Part shown: piece after piece, positions 1 to 7,941 of the stretch
Layout of the letters: every line of letters begins with the position of its first letter
Position numbering within the stretch: the first letter of the stretch is position 1
Assembly: GCF_963665055.1 (NCBI RefSeq)
Contig: NZ_OY762015.1
Coordinates: 1,284,501 to 1,348,500 of the forward strand
Direction: 5' to 3'
From: an uncultured Methanobacterium sp.
GTDB taxonomy: Archaea > Methanobacteriota > Methanobacteria > Methanobacteriales > Methanobacteriaceae
DNA length: 64,000 nucleotides
Translations under genes and position numbers: made by a program
The notes under the pieces: model-generated
Seen by the model: the letters and a program-made list of their open reading frames with translations, nothing else
Database searches by the model: none
Told to the model about the DNA's origin: nothing

Positions 1-817
1 CACGCCAAGCTTCAAATTCCAAGCGGCGCTCCTTGAGATAGTTGTCAATGGCATCCACAGCAGCATTACCAACTAAAAGACGTAGAGGTGGATTAGGAGA
101 GTTTAATGCTATCATTAATGCTTTAGCAAGCTTTGCAGGGTCACCTGGTTGCTTTTGATGCCATGTGAGTGAGTTCTCTTGTAAGGCTTCACGTCTCTTT
201 TTGTAGTCATCGATCTCTATATCTGAAAGGTTTAAAGATGTTTTTTCATTGAAAAAGTCTGTTCTAAATGCACCCGGTTCAATAATCATACATCGGATGC
301 CAAAGGGTTTAAGGTCAATGTTCATACCTTCAGTCCAGCCTTCCAGTGCAAATTTAGAGGCACTGTACAATGCATTACCTTCAACAGCTCTTATTCCCGA
401 AGTGGAACTAGTTACAATTATCCAACCGGAACCCTGTTTGCGCATGAAGGGCAGCACAGCTCGAGTAATTTTCATCGTCCCCAAAACATTGGTCTCGATA
501 TGTTGACGGATCAACTTTTCAGAAATTTCCTCAAAGTATCCAACTAAACCGTATCCGGCGTTATTGACCAGCACATCTATGTGTCCAAACTTTTCCAAAG
601 CCGCATCAACAGATGACTTTACTAACTCATCATCGGTAATGTCAAGCTTAACAGTCAAAAGGTTCGGAGAGTTACCAAGAGTTTTTTTCATCCCTTCAGG
701 CTTACGTGCAGTGGCAACAACCTTGTATCCCTTATCTAAAGCTTCTTTAGCAATAGCTGCACCCAGACCCTTGTTTGCACCGGTTATAAACCATACTTGA
801 TCATTTTCTTTGGACAT
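1..817 (-). CDS. Short-chain dehydrogenase/reductase (3' end beyond window)
   Basis: NAD(P)-dependent oxidoreductase of the classical SDR family. It starts at ATG 817, with an AGGAGG ribosome binding site just upstream, and stays open for 272 codons to the window edge, so the C-terminus is missing. The N-terminus has the Rossmann motif TGANKGLG, then LVNNAG (NNAG motif), the catalytic serine in VTSSTSG, and the YSASK (YxxxK) active site. A proline-glycine step after it (EPGAFRTDF) fits the 'classical' subgroup. The substrate cannot be told. It is the last visible gene of a run of minus-strand redox genes; the stop codon of the upstream flavoprotein lies 13 bp before its start, so co-transcription is likely. 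Confidence 0.9.
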   Translation of the reverse strand, partial: MSKENDQVWFITGANKGLGAAIAKEALDKGYKVVATARKPEGMKKTLGNSPNLLTVKLDITDDELVKSSVDAALEKFGHIDVLVNNAGYGLVGYFEEISEKLIRQHIETNVLGTMKITRAVLPFMRKQGSGWIIVTSSTSGIRAVEGNALYSASKFALEGWTEGMNIDLKPFGIRCMIIEPGAFRTDFFNEKTSLNLSDIEIDDYKKRREALQENSLTWHQKQPGDPAKLAKALMIALNSPNPPLRLLVGNAAVDAIDNYLKERRLEFEAWR

Positions 818-830
818 ATTTTTTCCTCCT

Positions 831-1370
831 TTACACAGATTTACCCAGTTCATAGGCTTCGGTCATGGAGTTACTTCCTTTGATGTCTCCTTTATTCCAT
901 GCACCGGTTCCATAAATAATACCCTTTTCTTTGGATCCTGGAAGGAGAGAAGTGAACCCTCTGAATCCATCTATTGTCAGTTCCATTGCTTGTTTTTCAG
1001 GGTTGGCAGCAGTTGCAATTAAATAGATATCTTTATCAGTCATTTCAGTGTATCGTGGATATGTTCTGTCAATAACTGTTTTCATCTGCGCGTTCATGGT
1101 GTAAAAATAGACCGGCGTGGCCATAACTATCACATCTGCTTCAATCATTTTATCCAGGATTTCAGCCACATCATCTTTCGAAACACATGCACCATCATTC
1201 TTTAAACAGGAATCACATGCCACACAATAATTTATTTCTTTATCTCTTAGGAAAATCTTCTCAGCATGATGGCCTGATTCTTCTGCTCCCAACATAAACT
1301 GGTCACATAATATGTCTGAGTTTCCGCCTCTTCTTGGGCTGGCGGATAACACCAATACTTTTTTACTAAT
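831..1370 (-). CDS. Iron-sulfur flavoprotein / NADPH-dependent FMN reductase family, AUU start
   Basis: Flavodoxin-fold protein with the FMN phosphate-binding loop SASPRRGGNS near the N-terminus and a compact cysteine motif C-x2-C-x2-C-x6-C (residues NYCVACDSCLKNDGAC). That motif matches the [4Fe-4S]-binding motif of methanogen iron-sulfur flavoproteins (Isf). The usual N-terminus of the family (MSKKVLVLSASP) is fully encoded, but its first codon is ATT at 1370-1368. A GGGGATGAT ribosome binding site ends 4 nt before it. The only standard start, TTG at 1355, would remove the first beta strand and lies 19 nt from that site, so I place the start at ATT. The likely role is electron transfer or reduction of oxidants and quinones, as inferred from the family. 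Confidence 0.8.
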   Translation of the reverse strand: MSKKVLVLSASPRRGGNSDILCDQFMLGAEESGHHAEKIFLRDKEINYCVACDSCLKNDGACVSKDDVAEILDKMIEADVIVMATPVYFYTMNAQMKTVIDRTYPRYTEMTDKDIYLIATAANPEKQAMELTIDGFRGFTSLLPGSKEKGIIYGTGAWNKGDIKGSNSMTEAYELGKSV

Positions 1371-1409
1371 TTAAATCATCCCCTATCTTTTGAGTTATTT
1401 TGTACCATT

Positions 1410-2162
1410 TTATTCAGGTATTACTTCATTTAAACAATTTATTGCATTTAATGTCCTTGGATATCCCACATAAGGTAATAATTGAGTAATGACACTGAGC
1501 AATATTTTTTTATCATTTCCAACATTCAAATTGCCTTGTATGTGCCCTTTTAACTGTGACTCACATCCACCCAGGGATAAAATCATGGAAAAAGTTAAAA
1601 GTTCTCTTGTTTTCACATCCAATCCTTTTCTAGTATAATAATCACCAAAACAATTAGCAGATAAATATTTTTGAATATGAATCTGATTTTCTGGTGAGTC
1701 CTCATACATTTTATCAATCATCTCTCCAAAAATTGATTTTTGTATTTTCAATCCTTTTTCATACCTTGTTTCAGGTGATGTGGTAGATTGACCTTCCAAT
1801 GGTAGCTTCACTCCTCTTTTTTCAAATATTTCATTGGTAGAATTGATGAAATCTAATGTTTTTGCAATTCCTACATATGGTACCGATTGATACACAATTT
1901 CCTTAATTTCAATAGGAGTTACACCAACATTAAGTGCCCCTTCAAGCATTATTTCATATTCGCTTAAAGTCTGACTACCAATCAATGCCCCTAAAATAAC
2001 CATCAATCGGGTCTTTGTATCCAGATCCCCATAACCGAGTACTTCATCAAATGCGAAATTATCAAAGACTTCAATTAGTTCTGGATCTGTTATTTTTAGT
2101 GTTGATTCATGATTAGGAAACAATTTTTCATGGTTTTTATTCGCTGTTTCACTTATACTCAT
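1410..2162 (-). CDS. Carboxymuconolactone decarboxylase (CMD/AhpD-like) double-domain protein
   Basis: 250 residues with two CMD repeats, about residues 30-115 and 160-245. Each carries the helical CMD core, with matching elements such as LDTKTRLMVILGALIGSQ and LDVKTRELLTFSMILSLGG, then a PYVG motif near each repeat end. The C-terminal repeat has a single Cys in GGCESQL where AhpD peroxidase partners have CxxC, so thiol peroxidase activity is doubtful. Family members act as decarboxylases or as alkylhydroperoxidase-like proteins; the substrate here is unknown. It lies in the same-strand redox cluster, 54 bp after the TMEM175-like gene. The start is ATG with a weak GAGAGG site. Confidence 0.85.
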   Translation of the reverse strand: MSISETANKNHEKLFPNHESTLKITDPELIEVFDNFAFDEVLGYGDLDTKTRLMVILGALIGSQTLSEYEIMLEGALNVGVTPIEIKEIVYQSVPYVGIAKTLDFINSTNEIFEKRGVKLPLEGQSTTSPETRYEKGLKIQKSIFGEMIDKMYEDSPENQIHIQKYLSANCFGDYYTRKGLDVKTRELLTFSMILSLGGCESQLKGHIQGNLNVGNDKKILLSVITQLLPYVGYPRTLNAINCLNEVIPE

Positions 2163-2216
2163 AATTTAACCTCTCTATTTTTCCGAATTGCCTCGTATTA
2201 TTACTTTATTTTGTTT

Positions 2217-2816
2217 TTAGTTCATGAATAAACCATTCAATCTATTATAATTATTTTTAAAAGTTTTTGTTGGGATAATCCAAATGAATGCTATTAGAAA
2301 ACAAATTATTGGCGTGAGGACTGGTGAAATAAGTGCTAAAAATATAGCTACTATACTCATAATAGGACTTATTAAAATTCTATTATCAACTTTTAATTTA
2401 TGGGGGGCTTTTGAGTCTTTTCTTTTATATTTAATTAATGAATACTGAAGAAAGGCACTAGCTAAACTTGTAGTTAAAAATAGAAGACCATAGATCATAG
2501 CAGGTAACATACTATTAAACTCATTTTTTCCTAACCAGGAAGTTACAAAAGGGAATAATGAGAGTAAAAACAAATTTAGCATATTAACCCATAGTATTTG
2601 TCCATTAATCTTATCAGCCAGCTGAAATAACTCATGATGATTTACCCAGTAAATAGCTAAAATAAAAAAACTTATTCCATAAGCTAAAAATTGTTCTTTC
2701 ATTTGGAATAAAGTGTTTAAATCGGCTGTTTGAGGTGTTGATAATTCTAATACCAAAATCGTCATTATAATAGCTATTACAGCATCACTAAATGTTTCTA
2801 ACCTTGTTTTATCCAT
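2217..2816 (-). CDS. TMEM175-family (DUF1211) potassium-channel-like membrane protein, copy 1
   Basis: 199-residue integral membrane protein, predicted to have about six transmembrane helices. The N-terminus carries the family signature R-x3-FSDAV-x-AI-x2-T-x3-LE (residues about 5-25), which lines the selectivity filter in prokaryotic TMEM175 potassium channels. A close paralogue lies at 12435-13013; long stretches of the two genes are identical at the DNA level around the QMKEQFLAYGISFFILA segment, so the duplication looks recent or has been homogenised. The start at ATG 2816 is shared by both copies (MDK). An ion-channel role comes from the family; why two copies sit in a redox island is unknown. 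Confidence 0.88.
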   Translation of the reverse strand: MDKTRLETFSDAVIAIIMTILVLELSTPQTADLNTLFQMKEQFLAYGISFFILAIYWVNHHELFQLADKINGQILWVNMLNLFLLSLFPFVTSWLGKNEFNSMLPAMIYGLLFLTTSLASAFLQYSLIKYKRKDSKAPHKLKVDNRILISPIMSIVAIFLALISPVLTPIICFLIAFIWIIPTKTFKNNYNRLNGLFMN

Positions 2817-2837
2817 ATTAACCTTTGTATTAATATC

Positions 2838-3377
2838 TTAGTCTTTCATTCCACTTTTATGCAACCATTCTGTTACCTTATTCTGTGCATTTTTCACGTC
2901 TCCGCCTCGAACTGCAAGACCCTCTAAAATCATAGACTGGGGACAAAGCTTTGCAATGTCTCTTTCGCTACGGCCTAAACCACTTCCTTCATGTGTACAA
3001 AAAGGGGCAATGGTTTTCCCTGAAAAATCATATTCTTCTAAGAATGTAAAAACTGCCATGGGCATGGTTCCCCACCAGTTAGGATAACCCAAAAAAATCA
3101 GCCCATAAGAATCCATATTTTCTATATGGCTGGAAAGCTCAGGTCTTGCATTTTCATGCAGTTCTTTTTGTGCCACCTCAGTGGTTTCAGTATAACCTTC
3201 AGGATAAGAATTAACTGGATCAATACAGAAGATATCTCCTTCTGTCATTTCCTGAATCATTTTTGCTGCCACTTCGGTGTTACCCACAGACAAATTAAGA
3301 ATATTTCCACCTACATAATTATCTCCTGCACGGGAAAAATAGGCTATCAAATATTTTTCTTCTTTTAAATCCTTCAT
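2838..3377 (-). CDS. Flavodoxin family protein
   Basis: 179 residues with a flavodoxin fold. An N-terminal strand, YLIAYFSRAGDNY, leads into the FMN phosphate loop. GLIFLGYPNWWGTMP is the typical second FMN loop with stacking aromatics, and the C-terminus has TIAPFCTHEGSGLG, typical of the flavodoxin_4 group often found near aldo/keto reductases. It probably carries electrons or reduces quinones in the cytoplasm. AGGAGA precedes the start ATG. It is 21 bp upstream of the TMEM175-like gene on the same strand. Confidence 0.88.
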   Translation of the reverse strand: MKDLKEEKYLIAYFSRAGDNYVGGNILNLSVGNTEVAAKMIQEMTEGDIFCIDPVNSYPEGYTETTEVAQKELHENARPELSSHIENMDSYGLIFLGYPNWWGTMPMAVFTFLEEYDFSGKTIAPFCTHEGSGLGRSERDIAKLCPQSMILEGLAVRGGDVKNAQNKVTEWLHKSGMKD

Positions 3378-3474
3378 TTTATTATTCTCCTATATTTATG
3401 GTTATTTTAATTGTAATATCTGCTTGGAAACTTTAGTTTCTCATTAGTAATCCTACAAGTTATGATCTCGATTA

Positions 3475-4107
3475 TTATCTGATAAAATTGGTGAATATAT
3501 GCTCTTCCTTCATAGGGAATTCTATGCCTGCTTTTTTGCCAGCCTCCTTGCACTTTAAGAACCAGGCCATATTCCTTGACAGTATGCGCATGTTCTGCAA
3601 TCCTTCTAAATCTTTTTTCACATCTTCAGGCTCAGCTCCATGAACCATGTTCCAATATCTAGAAGAAATAACTGGCATCTGTGAAATGGTAAAATACTTA
3701 TTGAGTTGGTCCAAAGTGGCTGTTGTTCCTGCTCTTCTTGCTGAAACTACTGCTGCTGCGGGTTTCAGATAAAAAGAGTCTCCACTTCCCAACAAATCAG
3801 CATAGAAAAGGCGATCCATAAATGATGTAATCGCACCAGATGCAGCTGCATAATGTACTGGAGAACCAAATATAAATCCATCAGCATCATGGGCAATGTC
3901 AAGAAAATCGTTGACACAATCATCAAAGGAACATCGCCCTGTTTCTACACATTTTTTGCAAGCATTGCACCCTGCAAGTGGCTTTGTTCCAATCCAAAAA
4001 ATTTCTGTATCAATGTTTTCTTCATTCAAAGTTTTAGCCACTTCTGTAAGGGCTGTAAAGGTGCATCCTTTTTTATGTGGACTGCCATTGACCAATAAAA
4101 CTTTCAT
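3475..4107 (-). CDS. Iron-sulfur flavoprotein / NADPH-dependent FMN reductase family
   Basis: 210-residue flavodoxin-fold protein. N-terminal KVLLVNGSPHKKGCTFTAL is the FMN phosphate-binding loop. GCNACKKCVETGRCSFDDC contains C-x2-C-x2-C-x5-C, the compact cluster motif of Isf-type flavoproteins, and GFIFGSPVHYAAASG is the second FMN loop. A strong GGAGGAGGT site precedes ATG 4107. It is the second protein of this type in the island (the other is at 831-1370), but the two are quite divergent. Likely role: FMN-dependent electron transfer from ferredoxin or NAD(P)H to an unknown acceptor. Confidence 0.88.
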   Translation of the reverse strand: MKVLLVNGSPHKKGCTFTALTEVAKTLNEENIDTEIFWIGTKPLAGCNACKKCVETGRCSFDDCVNDFLDIAHDADGFIFGSPVHYAAASGAITSFMDRLFYADLLGSGDSFYLKPAAAVVSARRAGTTATLDQLNKYFTISQMPVISSRYWNMVHGAEPEDVKKDLEGLQNMRILSRNMAWFLKCKEAGKKAGIEFPMKEEHIFTNFIR

Positions 4108-4140
4108 TTGATACCTCCTCCAAGTCTAACTTTTAATAAA

Positions 4141-5055
4141 TTAAAGATTTTCACCGAAAAATTCCAATAGCTTTTCAACTGCAGGATCTACAAACTCTGG
4201 TTTGTCATATAAATCAATATGGGTTGCACCTTGGATTGTAAAGAGTTCTTTTGGCTCTTTTGCTTTTTTGTAAGCTTCTTCACTGAAATAAAGTGAGTCA
4301 GCTGCACTCCCCGCAATTAATAGAAGTGGACGTGGTGAGATAGTGTCCACCTGGTCGTATGAGGAGTAAGCCATGATTTTGTCTATGCTGGTAAACACCA
4401 TGCGATTAGGGGAGTTGGGATGTTGAGCTCTGGGTGTTCGGTAATATTCATAGGCTTCACGATATAGAACTGGAGTATTTTCAGTAAGTTCATCAGCGGA
4501 ATCTGGTACAATTGGGATAAGTTGGATTGGTTCTCCGTTCGCTTCTTTGGTTCGCTGTTTCCCTACTTCTTCTAGCATGATTTGTCGTTCATCAAGAGTT
4601 GTTATACCCTCAAAGCCATCTCTGAACAATCCTCCAATATCGACTGAGCTTAGACCAGCAACTGCCTTGATCCTGTGCTCAGTCTGTGCGGCATTTACCA
4701 CATAACCTCCTGAACCACAAATTCCTAGACCTCCAATGCGATTTTCATCAACGAGAGGATGGTTACTCAAATAATCAACCGCACAACGGACATCTTCAAC
4801 ACGAGAAGCAGGATCCTCCAGATAACGTGGCTTTCCTCCACTTTCCCCCTGATAAGATGCATCGAAGGTTAATGTGATAAAGCCATGTTCTGAGAGTTTA
4901 AGTGCGTATGAACCTGCAACTTGCTCTTTTACTCCTCCAACAGGATGACCTATTACTATTGCAGGATGTTTTTTATTTTCATCAATATCATCGGGCAGAT
5001 AAAGATGCCCGGCTAAATTTATTTCATTATTCTTAAAAGAAACTGTTTTTTCCAT
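4141..5055 (-). CDS. Alpha/beta hydrolase (dienelactone hydrolase-like)
   Basis: 304 residues from ATG 5055, which has a GAGGGGA site; a longer in-frame ATG at 5079 lacks a good site. It has the nucleophile elbow GICGSGG (G-x-C-x-G type, Cys in place of the usual Ser), preceded by VIGHPVGG, the oxyanion region. An acidic residue near LLLIAGSAADS and a final His in GATHIDLYDKPEFVD complete a probable Cys/Asp/His triad. A Cys nucleophile is known from dienelactone hydrolases. The enzyme probably hydrolyses a small ester or lactone. It lies between a flavoprotein and an aldo/keto reductase, which suggests a detoxification role by inference. Confidence 0.85.
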   Translation of the reverse strand: MEKTVSFKNNEINLAGHLYLPDDIDENKKHPAIVIGHPVGGVKEQVAGSYALKLSEHGFITLTFDASYQGESGGKPRYLEDPASRVEDVRCAVDYLSNHPLVDENRIGGLGICGSGGYVVNAAQTEHRIKAVAGLSSVDIGGLFRDGFEGITTLDERQIMLEEVGKQRTKEANGEPIQLIPIVPDSADELTENTPVLYREAYEYYRTPRAQHPNSPNRMVFTSIDKIMAYSSYDQVDTISPRPLLLIAGSAADSLYFSEEAYKKAKEPKELFTIQGATHIDLYDKPEFVDPAVEKLLEFFGENL

Positions 5056-5173
5056 AAAATCCCCTCTCAAATATTTCATTTGAGAAATATTAACTTCGAG
5101 TCAATCACTTGACCAGTAGTGAAAAGATTCAATCTTGTTTGTATGTTTACTACTACTATTCCTAGATTATATT

Positions 5174-6229
5174 TTAAGGCAAGGGAGACTTACCGTGCCC
5201 TTCAGCCGAGCTTGTTCCCAGATTGGCTCCAATGTCATGGACCTTGAGTAACTCCTCAGGTGCCCGAGCACCCTGAAGATGGATGCTGGCGAACGCTTCA
5301 TCGATCTCTTTGACGTCATCTCTGCTGAGCTGTACTTTAAGGGCACCGAGGTTCTCTTCAAGATGGTCCAGTTTGGTTGTGCCTGGAATGGGCACGATCC
5401 ATGGCTTTTTCGCGAGCAGCCAGGCAAGAGCTACCTGTCCCGGTGTGGCATCTTTACGCTGGCCTAAGAGTTCAAGAAGCTCGACAACGGGCCAGTTCAC
5501 CTTGAGTGCATATGGGGTGAAGCGAGGGAATCTTGCGCTTGCTCGCAGATCATAAATGGGATCCAAACTGGTTGAGGGATTAACCTTACCTGTCAGATAA
5601 CCCATCCCAAGCGGACTCCATGGTACAAAGCCAATACCCAGTTCTTCACAGACAGGAAGAACTTCGTGCTCAGGATCACGTGTCCACACTGAATATTCAT
5701 TCTGCACAACTGTGACTGGCTGCACTGCATGAGCGCGTTGAATAGTGGCACCTCCCGCCTCGGAAAGTCCAAAATACTTAACTTTACCTTCATCAATTAA
5801 TTCTTTAACTGCACCAGCAACATCTTCAATTGGCACATTTGGATCAACCCTATGCTGATACAAAATGTCAATATAATCTGTTTTCAAACGCTTTAATGAA
5901 GCATCAACGGCCTTTTTAATATGTTCTGGGCTGCTATTTAATCCATGTCTCTCCCCAGTTATTGGATCAACATCAAAACCAAATTTAGTGGCGATTACGA
6001 CATTGTCACGAACCGAAGCAAGTGCTTCCCCTACATATTCCTCATCTACAAAGGGACCATAGACTTCCGCAGTATCAAATAATGTCACACCCCTCTCATA
6101 TGCAGCTTGAATCATAGAAATTGCGTATTTTTTGTCTACAGGAGGGCCGTATGCATAGACCAAATTCATACAACCAAATCCCAGAGCTGAAACCTCTGGA
6201 CCATTTTTTCCAAGTTTCCTTTTTTGCAT
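5174..6229 (-). CDS. Aldo/keto reductase
   Basis: 351 residues, (beta/alpha)8 NADPH-dependent carbonyl reductase. The catalytic tetrad is visible: Asp and Tyr in LFDTAEVYGP, Lys in VIATKFGFD, and His in DILYQHRVDPN. The NADP-binding end has PIPGTTKLDHLEENLGA. AGGAGG precedes ATG 6229. The tail after residue about 325 is extended and ends SSAEGHGKSPLP. It is 18 bp downstream of the cupin gene on the same strand, so the two are probably co-transcribed. It resembles bacterial stress-induced YhdN/IolS-type reductases; the substrate is unknown. Confidence 0.92.
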   Translation of the reverse strand: MQKRKLGKNGPEVSALGFGCMNLVYAYGPPVDKKYAISMIQAAYERGVTLFDTAEVYGPFVDEEYVGEALASVRDNVVIATKFGFDVDPITGERHGLNSSPEHIKKAVDASLKRLKTDYIDILYQHRVDPNVPIEDVAGAVKELIDEGKVKYFGLSEAGGATIQRAHAVQPVTVVQNEYSVWTRDPEHEVLPVCEELGIGFVPWSPLGMGYLTGKVNPSTSLDPIYDLRASARFPRFTPYALKVNWPVVELLELLGQRKDATPGQVALAWLLAKKPWIVPIPGTTKLDHLEENLGALKVQLSRDDVKEIDEAFASIHLQGARAPEELLKVHDIGANLGTSSAEGHGKSPLP

Positions 6230-6247
6230 TTTAAGAACCTCCTAATT

Positions 6248-6670
6248 TTATTCTAATTTGTTATATTCTTCATCGGTTACAGGTTCCAACCATTCTGCAG
6301 GGCCAGCTTTAACATTTGTCTCAACCGAAAGATGTACAAACCAACTGTCAGGCGCTGCTCCATGCCAGTGCTTTATATCTGGAGCTATTTTCACTACATC
6401 ACCTGGATTAAGTTCCTGTGCTGGATTTCCCTCCGCCTGATAATAACCTCGGCCACCTGTTACGAGCAGAATCTGTCCACCAGGATGTTTATGCCAGTTA
6501 TTCCGACAGCCCGGTTCAAATGTCACATTACCTATTGGACAATTAAATACCTCATCACCAGGTACCAGCATGTTAAGCCATGCATCGCCTGTGAAATTCT
6601 TACTAAATTTTTCAGGAAGTTTTTCTCCTTTTGGGAAGATTATGCTTTCACTCAAATTTGATTTACCCAT
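6248..6670 (-). CDS. Cupin domain protein
   Basis: 140 residues forming one beta-barrel cupin. The metal-binding first motif is NNWHKHPGGQILLVTGG (G-x5-HxH-x3,4-E/Q-x6-G type), and the second motif is around DIKHWHGAAPDSWFVHLSVE. Such proteins are commonly found beside aldo/keto reductases and carboxymuconolactone decarboxylases, as here. The bound metal and reaction are unknown. AGGGGAA precedes the start ATG. Start position and length fit the small stand-alone cupins. Confidence 0.88.
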   Translation of the reverse strand: MGKSNLSESIIFPKGEKLPEKFSKNFTGDAWLNMLVPGDEVFNCPIGNVTFEPGCRNNWHKHPGGQILLVTGGRGYYQAEGNPAQELNPGDVVKIAPDIKHWHGAAPDSWFVHLSVETNVKAGPAEWLEPVTDEEYNKLE

Positions 6671-6746
6671 ACTTTATTTCCCCTTAAAATTTTCATTATC
6701 GCTAATTTTCATTAATGTGTTATTATCCAGTTTTATTTTCCAAAGA

Positions 6747-7913
6747 TTATTTGTAAGCAGCCTCATAAATTGCCACACAATCTTCAATATTAAGTTCAGC
6801 CCGATCTACCGTAAATAAAAAGCCCATGGTTTCTTTGGCATTTTTAGCAAGTGTTTCAAATTCTTCTGGTTTGATTCCATAATCAGACATTTTAAGGTCG
6901 GCAACTCCACAGTCTTCCTGTAATTTTACCAGGGTAGTGATAAAGTCCATTGGATCTTTTGCATCTTCCATTCCCATAGCCTGGGCCATTTTTACAAATC
7001 TCCCGTCACACACATGTTGATTGATGAAGTGTGTGAAGTAGGCTTTGCTCAGAATGATAAGGCCGGCTCCATGAGGGAGTTCATGGTGAAACGCTGACAT
7101 TGCATGTTCAAGGGAATGTTGGCTGGTTGTAGCCCCTACCGACATAACTAAACCAGAAAGAGTGCTTCCAAAGGCTACTTTTTCACGGGCTTCCATGTCG
7201 TTCCCGTTTTTAACTGCTCTTGCCAGGTTACGGGCCACATTTTCTATAGCTGCCAGGGCATACACGTCGCTCAGGATATTTCCACCATTGGAAATATATC
7301 CTTCTAAACTGTGGAATAATGCATCAAATCCCTGATAAGCTGTAAATTTTGGGGGTACAGTAAGCATGAGCTCTGGATCGACTATTGCTAAAACTGGGAA
7401 CAAGTCTTCATCTAAAAATCCGGTTTTCTCATTTTTTTCGTTGGTAATTACCATCCCCGGATCTGTCTCAGAACCTGTGCCTGCTGTGGTTGGGATAGCC
7501 ACTATGGGGAGTGGTTTATTCTGAATTTCTTTTCCTTTTCCACTTCCGGATGGAATGTAATCCCAGTAGTCTCCATCGTTAGTGGTCATTACTGCAATGG
7601 CTTTGGCAGCATCAATACAGCTTCCTCCACCAAGAGCAACCAGGAAGTCACAATCATTTACTCTGGCTAAGGCACTTCCCAGCATAACTGTTGACTTCAA
7701 GGGATTTGCTTCCACTTTATCAAATAGCACAGTTTCTACACCTGCAGTTTTTAACTGTTCTTCTGTTCTGGCCAGATAACCATTTTCTTTGGTGGATTTT
7801 CCATTGGAAATAACCACCATGGCTTTCTTGCCCGGCATTTTTTGTTCATGAAAATTATTTAATTCTCCTTCTCCAAATAAGATTCTAGTAGGTACATACA
7901 TGTTAAAACTCAT
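6747..7913 (-). CDS. Iron-containing alcohol dehydrogenase
   Basis: 388 residues from ATG 7913, which sits behind a GGAGGATTT site; the in-frame ATG at 7949 overlaps the upstream gene and adds 12 residues that the family lacks. Fe-ADH features: N-terminal MYVPTRILFGEGEL, NAD(P)-binding ALGGGSCIDAAKAIA, GTGSETDPG, and metal ligands in GFDALFHSLEGY and in HSLEHAMSAFHHELPHGAG. It probably interconverts an aldehyde and an alcohol in the cytoplasm. The upstream aldo/keto reductase gene ends 28 bp before it, so the two may form an operon. Confidence 0.93.
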   Translation of the reverse strand: MSFNMYVPTRILFGEGELNNFHEQKMPGKKAMVVISNGKSTKENGYLARTEEQLKTAGVETVLFDKVEANPLKSTVMLGSALARVNDCDFLVALGGGSCIDAAKAIAVMTTNDGDYWDYIPSGSGKGKEIQNKPLPIVAIPTTAGTGSETDPGMVITNEKNEKTGFLDEDLFPVLAIVDPELMLTVPPKFTAYQGFDALFHSLEGYISNGGNILSDVYALAAIENVARNLARAVKNGNDMEAREKVAFGSTLSGLVMSVGATTSQHSLEHAMSAFHHELPHGAGLIILSKAYFTHFINQHVCDGRFVKMAQAMGMEDAKDPMDFITTLVKLQEDCGVADLKMSDYGIKPEEFETLAKNAKETMGFLFTVDRAELNIEDCVAIYEAAYK

Positions 7914-7941
7914 ATTAAATCCTCCATTTACGAGATTAATT

